A stretch of DNA of 10,243 nt from an uncultured Rubrivivax sp. (GCA_937967345.1 CALBTN010000280.1:1-10243), one strand, 5' to 3'. Counted from the first letter of the stretch, positions 1 to 6,627 are shown. Translations and numbers: made by a program. The notes: a model not told the origin generated them from the sequence alone.

Positions 1-1185
1 ATCGACTTCGGCGACGTGACGATGAACATGCGCAACCTGCTGCGCAAGATGGGGCGCAAGAGCTGGCGCCCCGGCAACGCGGCGGCGATGTTCTTCCTCA
101 ACGCCACCGACCCGCGGATCATCAAGGCGATGCGCGTGGCCATGGTCGGCATCGGCTTCAAGGCGCAGCGCATCGCCAACGACCTGTTCCAGCGGCTGGC
201 GCGCAAGCAGACCGCGGCACCGCCGGCGACGCTGGGCCCGGCGCCGGTGAAGGAACAGGTGATCCACTTCATCAACAAGAAGATGCCGGGCGGGCTGCCG
301 AAGAGGACCTCGCGCGCGTTGCTGGACATCGAGGACAAGGCCTACGTGCCGATCATCCGCGACCCAAAGGCCACCACCGCGGAGAGCGAAGCGGTGTTCT
401 ACTTTCCTGGCTGCGGCTCGGAAAAGCTGTTCAGCCAGGTCGGGCTGGCGACGCAGGCGATGCTGTGGCATGCCGGGGTGCAGACGGTGCTGCCGCCGGG
501 CTACCTGTGCTGCGGCTACCCGCAGCGCGGCGCGGGCCAGTACGACAAGGCCGAACGCATGATCACCGACAACCGGGTGCTGTTCCACCGCGTGGCCACC
601 ACGCTGAACTACCTGGACATCAAGACCGTGGTGGTCAGCTGCGGCACCTGCTACGACCAGCTGCAGGGCTACCAGTTCGACAAGATCTTCCCCGGCAGCC
701 GCATGATCGACATCCACGAATACCTGCTGGAAAAGGGCATCAAGCTCGAAGGCACGGGCGGCTACCTGTTCCACGACCCTTGCCACAGCCCGACCAAGCT
801 GCAAGAGCCGTTGAAGACGGTGCAGGCGCTGGTCGGCGCCAACGTGGTGCAAAGCCAGCGCTGCTGCGGCGAAAGCGGCACGCTGGGCGTGACCCGGCCC
901 GACATCGCCACGCAGGTGCGCTTTCGCAAGGAAGAGCAGCTCAAGCGCGACGAAGCCGCGCTGCGCGCCAGCGCCGCGCTGCCGGCGCAGGGCAACCTGA
1001 AGATCCTGACCACCTGCCCGAGCTGCCTGCAGGGGTTGAAGCGCTACGAGAACGACCTGACCAGCGGCCTGCTCGAAGCCGACTACGTGGTCATCGAGAT
1101 GGCGCGCCACATCCTGGGCGAGAACTGGCTGCCCGAGTACGTGGCGCGCGCCAATGCCGGCGGCATCGAGCGCGTGCTGGTGTGA
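1..1185 (+). CDS. FAD/Fe-S oxidoreductase, C-terminal part (two CCG cysteine-rich domains); 5' end outside window
   Basis: The reading frame is open from the first base, so this is the 3' part (394 residues) of a longer protein. Two cysteine-rich CCG domains (GlpC/HdrB/LutA type) are visible. Counting from the window start, the first has Cys138, Cys170-Cys171-Gly and Cys214-x2-Cys217; the second has Cys261, Cys288-Cys289-Gly and Cys339-x2-Cys342. Such domains bind Fe-S clusters and pass electrons from a flavin dehydrogenase, often to quinone. From family knowledge, Burkholderiales carry a very large protein of this kind with an N-terminal FAD-binding oxidase (GlcD-like), a DUF3683 segment and a ferredoxin domain before the CCG domains, next to DUF971 and ubiE. 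The order here fits, but the flavin part is not visible. The substrate is unknown; a 2-hydroxyacid is an inference from relatives. All CCG cysteines are intact. The next gene starts 18 bp downstream. Confidence 0.8.
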   Translation: MDFGDVTMNMRNLLRKMGRKSWRPGNAAAMFFLNATDPRIIKAMRVAMVGIGFKAQRIANDLFQRLARKQTAAPPATLGPAPVKEQVIHFINKKMPGGLPKRTSRALLDIEDKAYVPIIRDPKATTAESEAVFYFPGCGSEKLFSQVGLATQAMLWHAGVQTVLPPGYLCCGYPQRGAGQYDKAERMITDNRVLFHRVATTLNYLDIKTVVVSCGTCYDQLQGYQFDKIFPGSRMIDIHEYLLEKGIKLEGTGGYLFHDPCHSPTKLQEPLKTVQALVGANVVQSQRCCGESGTLGVTRPDIATQVRFRKEEQLKRDEAALRASAALPAQGNLKILTTCPSCLQGLKRYENDLTSGLLEADYVVIEMARHILGENWLPEYVARANAGGIERVLV

Positions 1186-1203
1186 ACAAGGAGTGAACCC
1201 ATC

Positions 1204-1617
1204 GTGGCAGGACTGGCCCCCGACACCCCTGCAGTGACCGCATTGACGCTGCACCAGGCCTCGCGCGTGCTCGAGATCGGCTTCGCCGACGGCCACGCGT
1301 TTCGCCTGCCCTTCGAGCTGCTGCGCGTGTACTCGCCATCGGCCGAGGTGCAGGGTCACGGTCCGGGGCAGGAGGTGCTGCAAACCGGCAAGCGTGGGGT
1401 CGGCATCGACGAGCTGCAGCTGGTCGGCCACTACGGCGTGCAGCCGCGTTTTTCCGACGGCCACGACAGCGGCATCTTTTCGTGGGACTACCTGTACCGG
1501 CTCGGCCGCGATCAGCAGGCCTTGTGGCAGCGCTACGAGCAGCGGCTGGCCGCTGCCGGGCTGGACCGCGACGCGCCGATGATCGCGCCCGCGGCAGCAC
1601 GGTCCTGCGGGCATTGA
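1204..1617 (+). CDS. DUF971 / GBBH-like N-terminal domain protein
   Basis: Small soluble protein of 137 residues with a GTG start. The strong SD AAGGAGTG at 1188-1195 sits 8 nt upstream and decides the start. The domain is recognised by its N-terminal beta-rich part (RVLEIGFADGHAFRLPFELL, residues 21-40), LRVYSPSAEVQGHG (40-53) and the family hallmark HDSGIFSWDYL (87-97). This matches DUF971 (PF06155), the N-terminal domain of gamma-butyrobetaine hydroxylase, found alone in many bacteria. The dioxygenase domain is absent, so hydroxylase activity should not be assumed. Stand-alone members have been linked to Fe-S or metal handling, but the role is not settled. It lies between an Fe-S oxidoreductase and ubiE with gaps of about 20 bp, so co-transcription is likely. 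The tail after about residue 122 is Ala-rich and carries the only cysteine (135). Confidence 0.85.
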   Translation: MAGLAPDTPAVTALTLHQASRVLEIGFADGHAFRLPFELLRVYSPSAEVQGHGPGQEVLQTGKRGVGIDELQLVGHYGVQPRFSDGHDSGIFSWDYLYRLGRDQQALWQRYEQRLAAAGLDRDAPMIAPAAARSCGH

Positions 1618-1639
1618 CAGCGACAACGAGGGCCAAGCA

Positions 1640-2371
1640 GTGAGCCAGACCCATTTCGGCTTCGAGACGGTGGACGAGACGCAAAAGGCCGAGCGCGTGC
1701 GCGGCGTGTTCGATTCGGTGGCGTCCAAGTACGACCTGATGAACGACCTGATGTCGCTGGGCGCGCACCGCGCCTGGAAGGCCTATGCGGTCGGCGTGGC
1801 CAACGTGCGCCCCGGCGACAAGGTGCTGGACATCGCCGCCGGCACCGGCGACCTGACGCGCGCCTTCGCACGCCGCGCCGGACGCAGCGGGCTGGTGGTG
1901 CACACCGACATCAACGAAGCGATGCTGCGCGCCGGACGCGACCGGCTGCTCGACGAAGGGCTGCTGCTGCCCAGCGTGGCCTGCGATGCCGAGCAGCTGC
2001 CCTTTGCCAGCGAGCGTTTCGACCTGGTCAGCGTCGCCTTCGGGCTGCGCAACATGACGCACAAGGAGCGCGCGCTGGCCGAGATGTGCCGCGTGCTGCG
2101 CCCGGGCGGGCGGCTGCTGGTGCTGGAGTTCTCGCAGGTGGCCGAGCCGCTGCGCAAGCCCTACGACTGGTATTCGTTCAACGTGCTGCCGCGGCTGGGG
2201 CGGCTGGTCACCGGCGACGGCGACAGCTACCGCTACCTGGCCGAGTCGATCCGCATGCATCCGAGCGCGCCCGAGCTGAAGGCAATGATGCAAGCCGCCG
2301 GCTTCGGCCATGTCGACGTGCACAAGCTCACGGCTGGCGTGGTCGCGCTGCATCTGGGCATCAAGTGCTGA
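1640..2371 (+). CDS. ubiE: Ubiquinone/menaquinone biosynthesis C-methyltransferase UbiE
   Basis: SAM-dependent C-methyltransferase of 243 residues, the usual UbiE length. It methylates the benzoquinol ring in ubiquinone synthesis (and demethylmenaquinol where menaquinone is made), at the inner membrane. The UbiE/COQ5 signature is clear: VASKYDLMNDLMSLGAHRAWK (residues 27-47), SAM motif I KVLDIAAGTGDLT (61-73), acidic ribose-binding residue in HTDIN (88-92), FGLRNMTHKERALAEMCRVL (124-143), and GDSYRYLAESIRMHP (203-217). All core motifs are intact. The start is GTG at 1640 with GAGGG (1628-1632) 7 nt upstream. It follows the DUF971 gene by 22 bp. In many Burkholderiales ubiE is followed by Tim44-like, ubiJ and ubiB genes; here an EpsD-like gene follows instead. 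Confidence 0.96.
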   Translation: MSQTHFGFETVDETQKAERVRGVFDSVASKYDLMNDLMSLGAHRAWKAYAVGVANVRPGDKVLDIAAGTGDLTRAFARRAGRSGLVVHTDINEAMLRAGRDRLLDEGLLLPSVACDAEQLPFASERFDLVSVAFGLRNMTHKERALAEMCRVLRPGGRLLVLEFSQVAEPLRKPYDWYSFNVLPRLGRLVTGDGDSYRYLAESIRMHPSAPELKAMMQAAGFGHVDVHKLTAGVVALHLGIKC

Positions 2372-2378
2372 GGCCGAT

Positions 2379-2394
2379 CCGCCGCTGCCGGCGG
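2379..2394 (+). terminator. GC-rich hairpin just after ubiE, possible terminator without U-tract
   Basis: A perfect 6-bp stem (CCGCCG / CGGCGG) with a 4-nt loop CTGC begins 8 bp after the ubiE stop codon. No T-run follows, so an intrinsic terminator is uncertain; it could also stabilise the 3' end of the mRNA. Confidence 0.3.
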
Positions 2395-2405
2395 CAGGGC
2401 ACGCA

Positions 2406-2411
2406 TAAACT
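2406..2411 (+). promoter_or_regulatory. Possible -10 element (TAAACT) before the epsD-like gene
   Basis: The AT-richer word GCATAAACT stands out in the 67-bp gap after ubiE. TAAACT matches TATAAT at four of six positions. No convincing -35 lies 16-18 bp upstream, so this is only weak support for a separate promoter. Confidence 0.22.
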
Positions 2412-2438
2412 GCCGGCCCCTTGTTGCTGTGCAGGCCG

Positions 2439-3383
2439 ATGACCGCCATGCGAAACCCGCCGAACCCAGCCCCGCGCCGCATCGCCGCGGCCGGCGCGCT
2501 TGCTGCTGCCGTGCTGGCACTGGCGGCATGCGAGAACAAGACCACCCCTGCTGCAGCGCCGATGGCGGCCAAGGTCAACGACGACGTGATCACCGTGCAG
2601 CAGCTCGAGCACGTGCTGCAGCAGCAGCGCGGTCTCAAGCCCGAGCACACCGATGCCGCATCGCGGCTGGTGCTGCACCGGCTGGTCGACCAGCAGCTCG
2701 CGGTGCAGCAGGCGCAACGGCTCGAGCTCGAGCGCGACCCGCGCGTGGCGCAGCAGCTCGACGCCGCGCGGCGCGAGGTGCTGGCGCGCGCGTACCTCGA
2801 CAAGACCGGCGAGGCCGCGGCCAAGCCCAGCGCCGACGACGTGGCGCGCTACTACGGCGAGAACCCGGCGCTGTTCGCGCAGCGGCGCATCTACAACCTG
2901 CAGGAGTTCCAGATCGAGGCCAGGCCCGAGCAGGTGGCCGCGCTGAAGGAGCAGCTCGCGCAGCTGAAGAACATCAACCAGTTCGTCGACTACCTCAAGG
3001 AGAACCAGTTGCGTTTCAGCGGCGCGCAGGCGGTGCGCGGTGCCGAGCAGCTGCCGATCGCCAGCCTGGGTGCGTTCGCGGCGATGAACGACGGCCAGGC
3101 CGTGCTCAACGCGACGCCCGGCGGTGCGCAGCTGATCGTGCTGGCCGGCTCGCGGGCGCAGCCGGTGACGCTGCAGCAGGCGACGCCGGCGATCGAGCAG
3201 TTCTTGCTGAATGCCCGCAAGCGCGAGCTGGTTGCCGCGCAGTTGAAGTCGCTGCGCGAGGGCGCACGCATCGAGTACGCCAGCGCCTACGCCGACGCGG
3301 CCAGCGCCGCCGCCGGCGCAGCCAGCACGGCGGCGCCGGCCTTCGCCCCTGCGACATCGGAGGAGGCCAGCGCGCCGCGGTGA
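2439..3383 (+). CDS. epsD: EpsD-family (SurA-like) periplasmic lipoprotein, putative peptidyl-prolyl isomerase/chaperone
   Basis: Protein of 314 residues with a lipoprotein signal: Arg13-Arg14, a hydrophobic Ala/Leu stretch (15-30) and lipobox Leu-Ala-Ala-Cys31. Residue 32 is Glu, so outer-membrane sorting is expected. Mature residues from about 43 (AKVNDDVITVQQLEHVL) have the SurA N-terminal chaperone fold pattern, followed by a Q/R/E-rich helical region, a central segment where parvulin sits in relatives (about 145-240), and a C-terminal helix. Classic parvulin catalytic motifs are not obvious, so isomerase activity is uncertain. The overall pattern fits EpsD-type proteins of exopolysaccharide clusters, thought to help fold or assemble the export machinery. 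The last 30 residues or so are low-complexity Ala. I chose ATG 2439; ATG 2448 is also possible, and no strong SD separates them. UDP-sugar genes lie downstream. The symbol is by family resemblance only. Confidence 0.75.
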   Translation: MTAMRNPPNPAPRRIAAAGALAAAVLALAACENKTTPAAAPMAAKVNDDVITVQQLEHVLQQQRGLKPEHTDAASRLVLHRLVDQQLAVQQAQRLELERDPRVAQQLDAARREVLARAYLDKTGEAAAKPSADDVARYYGENPALFAQRRIYNLQEFQIEARPEQVAALKEQLAQLKNINQFVDYLKENQLRFSGAQAVRGAEQLPIASLGAFAAMNDGQAVLNATPGGAQLIVLAGSRAQPVTLQQATPAIEQFLLNARKRELVAAQLKSLREGARIEYASAYADAASAAAGAASTAAPAFAPATSEEASAPR

Positions 3384-3390
3384 AAGACCG

Positions 3391-3428
3391 CACCGCGCCA
3401 CGCCGATGTGGCGCGCGGTGTGGCGTTT
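3391..3428 (+). terminator. Stem-loop after the epsD-like gene, possible intrinsic terminator
   Basis: CACCGCGCCAC (3391-3401) pairs with GTGGCGCGCGGTG (3408-3420) around loop GCCGAT, giving 11 bp with a 2-nt bulge. It starts 8 bp after the stop codon. Only a short TTT (3426-3428) follows, after TGGCG, so termination may be weak. Confidence 0.45.
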
Positions 3429-3456
3429 GACGCGGCAGCGGCGCCTTCGGTGCCGG

Positions 3457-3462
3457 GATAAT
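3457..3462 (+). promoter_or_regulatory. Possible -10 element (GATAAT) for the epimerase-dehydrogenase operon
   Basis: GATAAT matches TATAAT at five of six positions in an otherwise GC-rich gap. It would place transcription start near 3469, about 50 nt before the epimerase ATG. TTGACG at 3427-3432 resembles a -35 but lies 24 bp away, too far for a normal sigma-70 spacer; nothing good lies at 17 bp. An activator-dependent promoter would fit. Confidence 0.35.
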
Positions 3463-3493
3463 CCGCCGTCTGGGCTTGGCCTGTCCGCAACTG

Positions 3494-3511
3494 CGGCAAC
3501 GCGCGTTGCCG
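3494..3511. promoter_or_regulatory. 18-bp perfect palindrome in the epimerase leader (candidate operator or RNA hairpin)
   Basis: CGGCAACGC (3494-3502) is followed directly by its reverse complement GCGTTGCCG (3503-3511), ending 9 nt before the ATG at 3521. A second inverted repeat, CCGCA-AC-TGCGG (3485-3496), overlaps it by 3 nt, and the half-site GCAAC recurs at 3487 and 3496. The palindrome occupies the place where a ribosome binding site would lie, and no SD is visible. Either a repressor site or a leader hairpin would fit. Confidence 0.45.
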
Positions 3512-3520
3512 GTTTCCCCC

Positions 3521-4528
3521 ATGAAGATCTTGCTCACCGGCGCGGCCGGTTTCATCGGTATGCACGTGTCGCAGTTGCTGCTGGCGCGCGGCGACACCGT
3601 GGTCGGCCTGGACAACCTGAACGACTACTACAGCGTGCAGCTCAAGCGCGACCGGCTCGCGCGCCTGACTGCCTTGCCGGGCTTTCGCTTCGTGCAGCTG
3701 GACGTGGCTGACCGCGAAGGCATGGCCGCGCTGTTCGAGCGCGAGCGCTTCGACCGCGTTGTGCATCTGGCGGCGCAGGCCGGGGTGCGTTATTCGCTGG
3801 TGAACCCGCACGCCTACATCGACAGCAACGTCGTCGGCTTCATGAACGTGCTCGAGGGTTGCCGCCACACGCAGGTGGCGCACCTGGCGTACGCGTCCAG
3901 CTCGAGCGTGTACGGCGGCAACACGAAGATGCCGTTTTCCGAGCACCACAACATCGACCACCCGGTCAGCATGTACGCGGCGACGAAGAAGGCCAACGAG
4001 CTGATGGCGCACACCTACAGCCACCTGTTCGGCCTGCCGACCACCGGCTTGCGCTTCTTCACCGTGTACGGCCCCTGGGGCCGGCCCGACATGGCGCTGT
4101 TCCTGTTCACCAAGGCGATGCTCGAGGGCCGCGCGATCGACGTGTTCAACCACGGCCGCATGGTGCGCGACTTCACCTACATCGACGATATCGCCGAGGG
4201 CGTGGTGCGCGTGCTCGACCGCGTGGCGGCGCCCGACCCCGCTTTCGATGCCCCCGCGCCCGACCCGGCGCGCAGCAACGCGCCGTACCGCGTGTTCAAC
4301 ATCGGCAACCACGACCCGGTGCCGCTGATGGCCTTCATCGAAGCCATCGAGCAGGCCTTGGGCAAGACCGCGCAGAAGAACTTCCTGCCGCTGCAGGACG
4401 GCGACGTGCCGGCCACCCACGCCGATGTGGCCGAACTGGCCGAGTGGACCGGCTTCAAGCCCGCCACCGCGGTGGCCGACGGCGTCGCGCGCTTCGTGAG
4501 CTGGTACCGCGGCTACTACAACGCTTGA
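3521..4528 (+). CDS. capI: NAD-dependent nucleotide-sugar epimerase, UDP-glucuronate 4-epimerase (CapI) type
   Basis: Extended short-chain dehydrogenase/reductase of 335 residues, normal for the family. The N-terminal Rossmann motif is Gly7-x2-Gly10-x2-Gly13, followed by the acidic NAD(H)-binding region GLDNLNDYY (29-37). The Ser-rich active-site strand YASSSSVYGGN is at 124-134 and the catalytic Tyr152-x3-Lys156 is in MYAATKK. LRFFTVYGPWGRPDMAL (177-193) and VRDFTYIDDIAEGV (215-228) are typical of CapI/LpsL-type UDP-glucuronate 4-epimerases, which interconvert UDP-GlcA and UDP-GalA in the cytoplasm for capsule, EPS or LPS. The ATG at 3521 is the only sensible start (MKILLTGAAGFIG), although it lacks an SD; a TTG at 3476 would add 15 unrelated residues. 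A nucleotide-sugar dehydrogenase follows after 26 bp, so the two are probably co-transcribed. Exact sugar specificity is not proven by sequence. Confidence 0.9.
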   Translation: MKILLTGAAGFIGMHVSQLLLARGDTVVGLDNLNDYYSVQLKRDRLARLTALPGFRFVQLDVADREGMAALFERERFDRVVHLAAQAGVRYSLVNPHAYIDSNVVGFMNVLEGCRHTQVAHLAYASSSSVYGGNTKMPFSEHHNIDHPVSMYAATKKANELMAHTYSHLFGLPTTGLRFFTVYGPWGRPDMALFLFTKAMLEGRAIDVFNHGRMVRDFTYIDDIAEGVVRVLDRVAAPDPAFDAPAPDPARSNAPYRVFNIGNHDPVPLMAFIEAIEQALGKTAQKNFLPLQDGDVPATHADVAELAEWTGFKPATAVADGVARFVSWYRGYYNA

Positions 4529-4554
4529 GCGCAACCTTCAGGGAATCGAATCAC

Positions 4555-5835
4555 ATGACCACGATCGCCGTCATCGGCCTGGGCTACGTCGGGCTGCCGC
4601 TCGCGGTGGAGTTCGGCAAGCAGCACGACACGCTGGGCTTCGACCTCGCCGCCGACAAGGTGGCCGCGTACGCCAAGCACGTCGACCCCACCGGCGAGGT
4701 CAGCAGCGCCGACCTGCGCGCGGCCACCCGGCTGCGCTGCAGCACCGACCCGGCCGTGATCGGCCAGGCCGACTTCATCGTCGTGGCCGTGCCCACGCCG
4801 GTGGACGACGCGCACCAGCCCGACTTCACGCCACTGGTCAAGTCGTCCGAGACCGTGGGCAAGCACCTGAAGCGCGGCGCCACCGTGGTGTTCGAGTCCA
4901 CCGTCTACCCCGGCGCGACCGAAGAGGTGTGCATCCCGATCATCGAGCAGCACTCGGGGCTGAAGTGGAAGCGCGACTTCTTCGTCGGCTACAGCCCCGA
5001 GCGCATCAACCCCGGAGACAAGGAGCGCACCGTCACCAAGATCGTCAAGGTGGTGTCGGGCGACACCCCCGAGACGCTGCAGCGCGTGGCCGAGGTCTAC
5101 GGCTCGGTCATCAGCGCCGGGGTCTACAAGGCCAGCAGCATCAAGGTCGCCGAGGCCGCCAAGGTGATCGAGAACACGCAGCGCGACCTGAACATCGCGT
5201 TGATGAACGAGCTGTCGCTGATCTTCCACCGCATCGGCATCGACACCCTCGAGGTGCTGAAGGCGGCCGGCACCAAGTGGAACTTCCTGCCGTTTCGCCC
5301 CGGCCTGGTCGGCGGCCACTGCATCGGCGTCGACCCGTACTACCTGACGCACAAGGCCGAGATGCTGGGTTACACGCCGCAGGTCATCCTGGCCGGGCGG
5401 CGTATCAACGACGGCATGGGCAAGTACATCGCCGAGCAGACGGTCAAGCAGATGATCGCGGGCGACCTGTCGGTGAAGGGGGTGCCGATCATCGTGCTGG
5501 GCATGACCTTCAAGGAGAACTGCCCGGACATCCGCAACAGCAAGGTGATCGACGTGGTGCGCGAGCTGCAAAGCTACGGCGCCGACGTGCGCGTGCACGA
5601 CCCGCTGGCCGATTCGGCCGAGTGCGAGCACGAGTACGGCGTCGCGCTCACCGCCTGGGACGATCTGCCGCAGGCCGCGGCCATCGTGGCCGCGGTGTCG
5701 CACAGCGCCTACGCCGAGATGGGCGTGGCCGGCGTGCTGAGCAAGCTACGCCCGGGCGGCGTCTTCGTCGACGTCAAGAGCGCCTACGACCCGGCCGCGC
5801 TGCAAGCCGCCGGGGTGCACGTCTGGAGGCTGTAG
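4555..5835 (+). CDS. tviB: Nucleotide-sugar 6-dehydrogenase, TviB/WbpO (VipA) type
   Basis: UDP-sugar dehydrogenase of 426 residues that oxidises C6 of a UDP-hexose or UDP-N-acetylhexosamine to the uronic acid with two NAD+. The three usual domains are seen: an N-terminal Rossmann fold with Gly8-x-Gly10-x2-Gly13, a central helical domain, and a C-terminal UDP-binding domain with LGMTFKENCPDIRNSKV (about 315-331). Other landmarks are VAVPTPVD (about 78-85), ESTVYPGATEEV (about 112-123) and the catalytic motif FRPGLVGGHCIGVDPYYL with nucleophile Cys256. The GGHCI form is that of UDP-N-acetylhexosamine dehydrogenases (TviB, WbpO), not the GSCFPKD form of UDP-glucose dehydrogenases, so UDP-GlcNAc or UDP-GalNAc is the likely substrate. 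The ATG at 4555 has AGGGA (4540-4544) upstream. It follows the epimerase by 26 bp and is likely in the same operon. The symbol indicates the family, not proven orthology. Confidence 0.92.
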   Translation: MTTIAVIGLGYVGLPLAVEFGKQHDTLGFDLAADKVAAYAKHVDPTGEVSSADLRAATRLRCSTDPAVIGQADFIVVAVPTPVDDAHQPDFTPLVKSSETVGKHLKRGATVVFESTVYPGATEEVCIPIIEQHSGLKWKRDFFVGYSPERINPGDKERTVTKIVKVVSGDTPETLQRVAEVYGSVISAGVYKASSIKVAEAAKVIENTQRDLNIALMNELSLIFHRIGIDTLEVLKAAGTKWNFLPFRPGLVGGHCIGVDPYYLTHKAEMLGYTPQVILAGRRINDGMGKYIAEQTVKQMIAGDLSVKGVPIIVLGMTFKENCPDIRNSKVIDVVRELQSYGADVRVHDPLADSAECEHEYGVALTAWDDLPQAAAIVAAVSHSAYAEMGVAGVLSKLRPGGVFVDVKSAYDPAALQAAGVHVWRL

Positions 5836-5855
5836 CGCAGCCGCCAGCGGCTGTG
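5836..5855 (+). terminator. Hairpin directly after the dehydrogenase, possible terminator without U-tract
   Basis: CAGCCGC (5838-5844) and GCGGCTG (5847-5853) form an inverted repeat starting 3 nt after the TAG stop; C5836-G5855 and a G-T pair extend it. The loop is very tight (CA, or CCAG if the innermost pair opens) and no T-run follows. It may be a weak terminator or a 3'-end stabiliser. Confidence 0.35.
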
Positions 5856-5944
5856 TGTCCCTGAGCGATGGATCGCCCTGCCGGCCGCGAAGCCGGGGCC
5901 GCCGGATCGCGGCGGCGCGCATGACCCAGCGCAAGCTGGTGCGT

Positions 5945-5962
5945 TCGTCCGGCTCGTCCGGC
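5945..5962. repeat. Two tandem copies of TCGTCCGGC in the intergenic gap
   Basis: The 9-bp word TCGTCCGGC occurs at 5945-5953 and again at 5954-5962 with no interruption. It is too short to assign a role. Apart from this and the hairpin at 5836, I see no gene or clear promoter in the 210-bp gap 5836-6045. Confidence 0.4.
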
Positions 5963-6045
5963 TGCGTCGCGTCAATCGCCGCGGCGGCGCGCCCGGGCAC
6001 ACTGGCGCTGACCGCCGATCGCTTCGGCGACGAAGGAGTCTTCTT

Positions 6046-6627
6046 ATGCGCACGCCCGCCGCGGCACTGATCGTCATGGCTGGACTGGGACTGGCCAACG
6101 CCTGCGCGGCGCAGGCCAGCTACAAGATCGACCCCGATCACACCAACGCGACCTTCGCCATCGATCACCACGGCGCGTCGGTCAACCGCGCACGCTTCGA
6201 CGAGGTCTCGGGCACCGTGAGCTTCGACAAGGCGGCGCGCAGCGGCGCGGTCGACATCACGGTGCAGGTGCGCAGCGTGTACAGCGGCTCCAAGGGCTTC
6301 GATCAGCACTTGCTGGCGCCCGACCTGTTCGATGTCGCCGCCCATCCCACGATGCGCTTCGTCTCCGAGCGTTTGGTCTTCGACGGCGATCGGCTGATCG
6401 AGGTGCCCGGGCAGCTCACCTTGCGCGGGCAGACCCACCCGGTCACCTTGAAGGCCAACCAGTTCACCTGCTATGCCAACCGTCGCGCCAAGACCGAGGC
6501 CTGCGGCGGCGACTTCGAAGCCGTGATCGACCGCACCCGGTGGGGCATGAACTACATGGTGGATGCCGGCATGCCCAGGACCGTGAAGATCACCGCCACG
6601 ATCGAAGCCTTCAAGCAGCCGCAGTAG
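6046..6627 (+). CDS. YceI-family periplasmic protein
   Basis: Secreted protein of 193 residues, the usual YceI length. It has a signal peptide with hydrophobic core (residues 5-19) and likely signal peptidase I cleavage after Ala-Gln-Ala24. The mature part begins SYKIDPDHTNATFAIDHHG, the standard start of the YceI lipocalin-like beta-barrel, which binds isoprenoid-type lipids in characterised relatives. Other family marks are GSKGFDQHLLAPDLFDVAAHPTM (about 81-103), LTLRGQTHPVTL (124-135) and DRTRWGMNYMVDAGM (162-176). Cys142 and Cys153 flank a short loop and could form a disulfide. The ATG at 6046 is supported by GAAGGAG at 6032-6038, 7 nt upstream. The ligand is unknown; a quinone-like lipid would fit the family but is inference. 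It is flanked by gaps of 210 and 112 bp, so it is probably transcribed alone. Confidence 0.92.
   Translation: MRTPAAALIVMAGLGLANACAAQASYKIDPDHTNATFAIDHHGASVNRARFDEVSGTVSFDKAARSGAVDITVQVRSVYSGSKGFDQHLLAPDLFDVAAHPTMRFVSERLVFDGDRLIEVPGQLTLRGQTHPVTLKANQFTCYANRRAKTEACGGDFEAVIDRTRWGMNYMVDAGMPRTVKITATIEAFKQPQ

Noticed and set aside
1091..2824. 577-codon open frame on the minus strand
   Set aside because: It runs opposite the well-supported DUF971, ubiE and epsD-like genes and gives Arg/Ala/Ser-rich text with no domain. It is an effect of high GC with few stop codons.
3427..3462. TTGACG (3427-3432) with GATAAT (3457-3462) as a full sigma-70 promoter
   Set aside because: The spacer is 24 bp, well beyond the usual 16-18 bp. 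Only the -10 is kept as tentative.
3476..3520. TTG start at 3476 for the epimerase
   Set aside because: It adds 15 residues before the Rossmann strand that normally begins the protein, and would run through the palindrome.
2361..5703. Long minus-strand frames at 2361-3401, 3287-4534 and 4516-5703
   Set aside because: All mirror strongly recognisable plus-strand genes and show low-complexity His/Val/Arg/Gln composition typical of antisense shadows.
3859..5835. 658-codon plus-strand frame that looks like an epimerase-dehydrogenase fusion
   Set aside because: Only the part from 4555 is the dehydrogenase. The upstream part is the wrong frame of the epimerase gene, which has its own intact frame and stop at 4528.
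5855..6070. 71-codon frame in the gap before yceI
   Set aside because: It has no domain, overlaps the yceI start in another frame, and is Arg/Ala/Ser-rich like other shadows.
6094..6105. Lipoprotein signal in the YceI protein (Ala-Asn-Ala-Cys20)
   Set aside because: The -3 position is Ala and -2 is Asn, a poor lipobox, while Ala-Gln-Ala24 is a good signal peptidase I site just after it.
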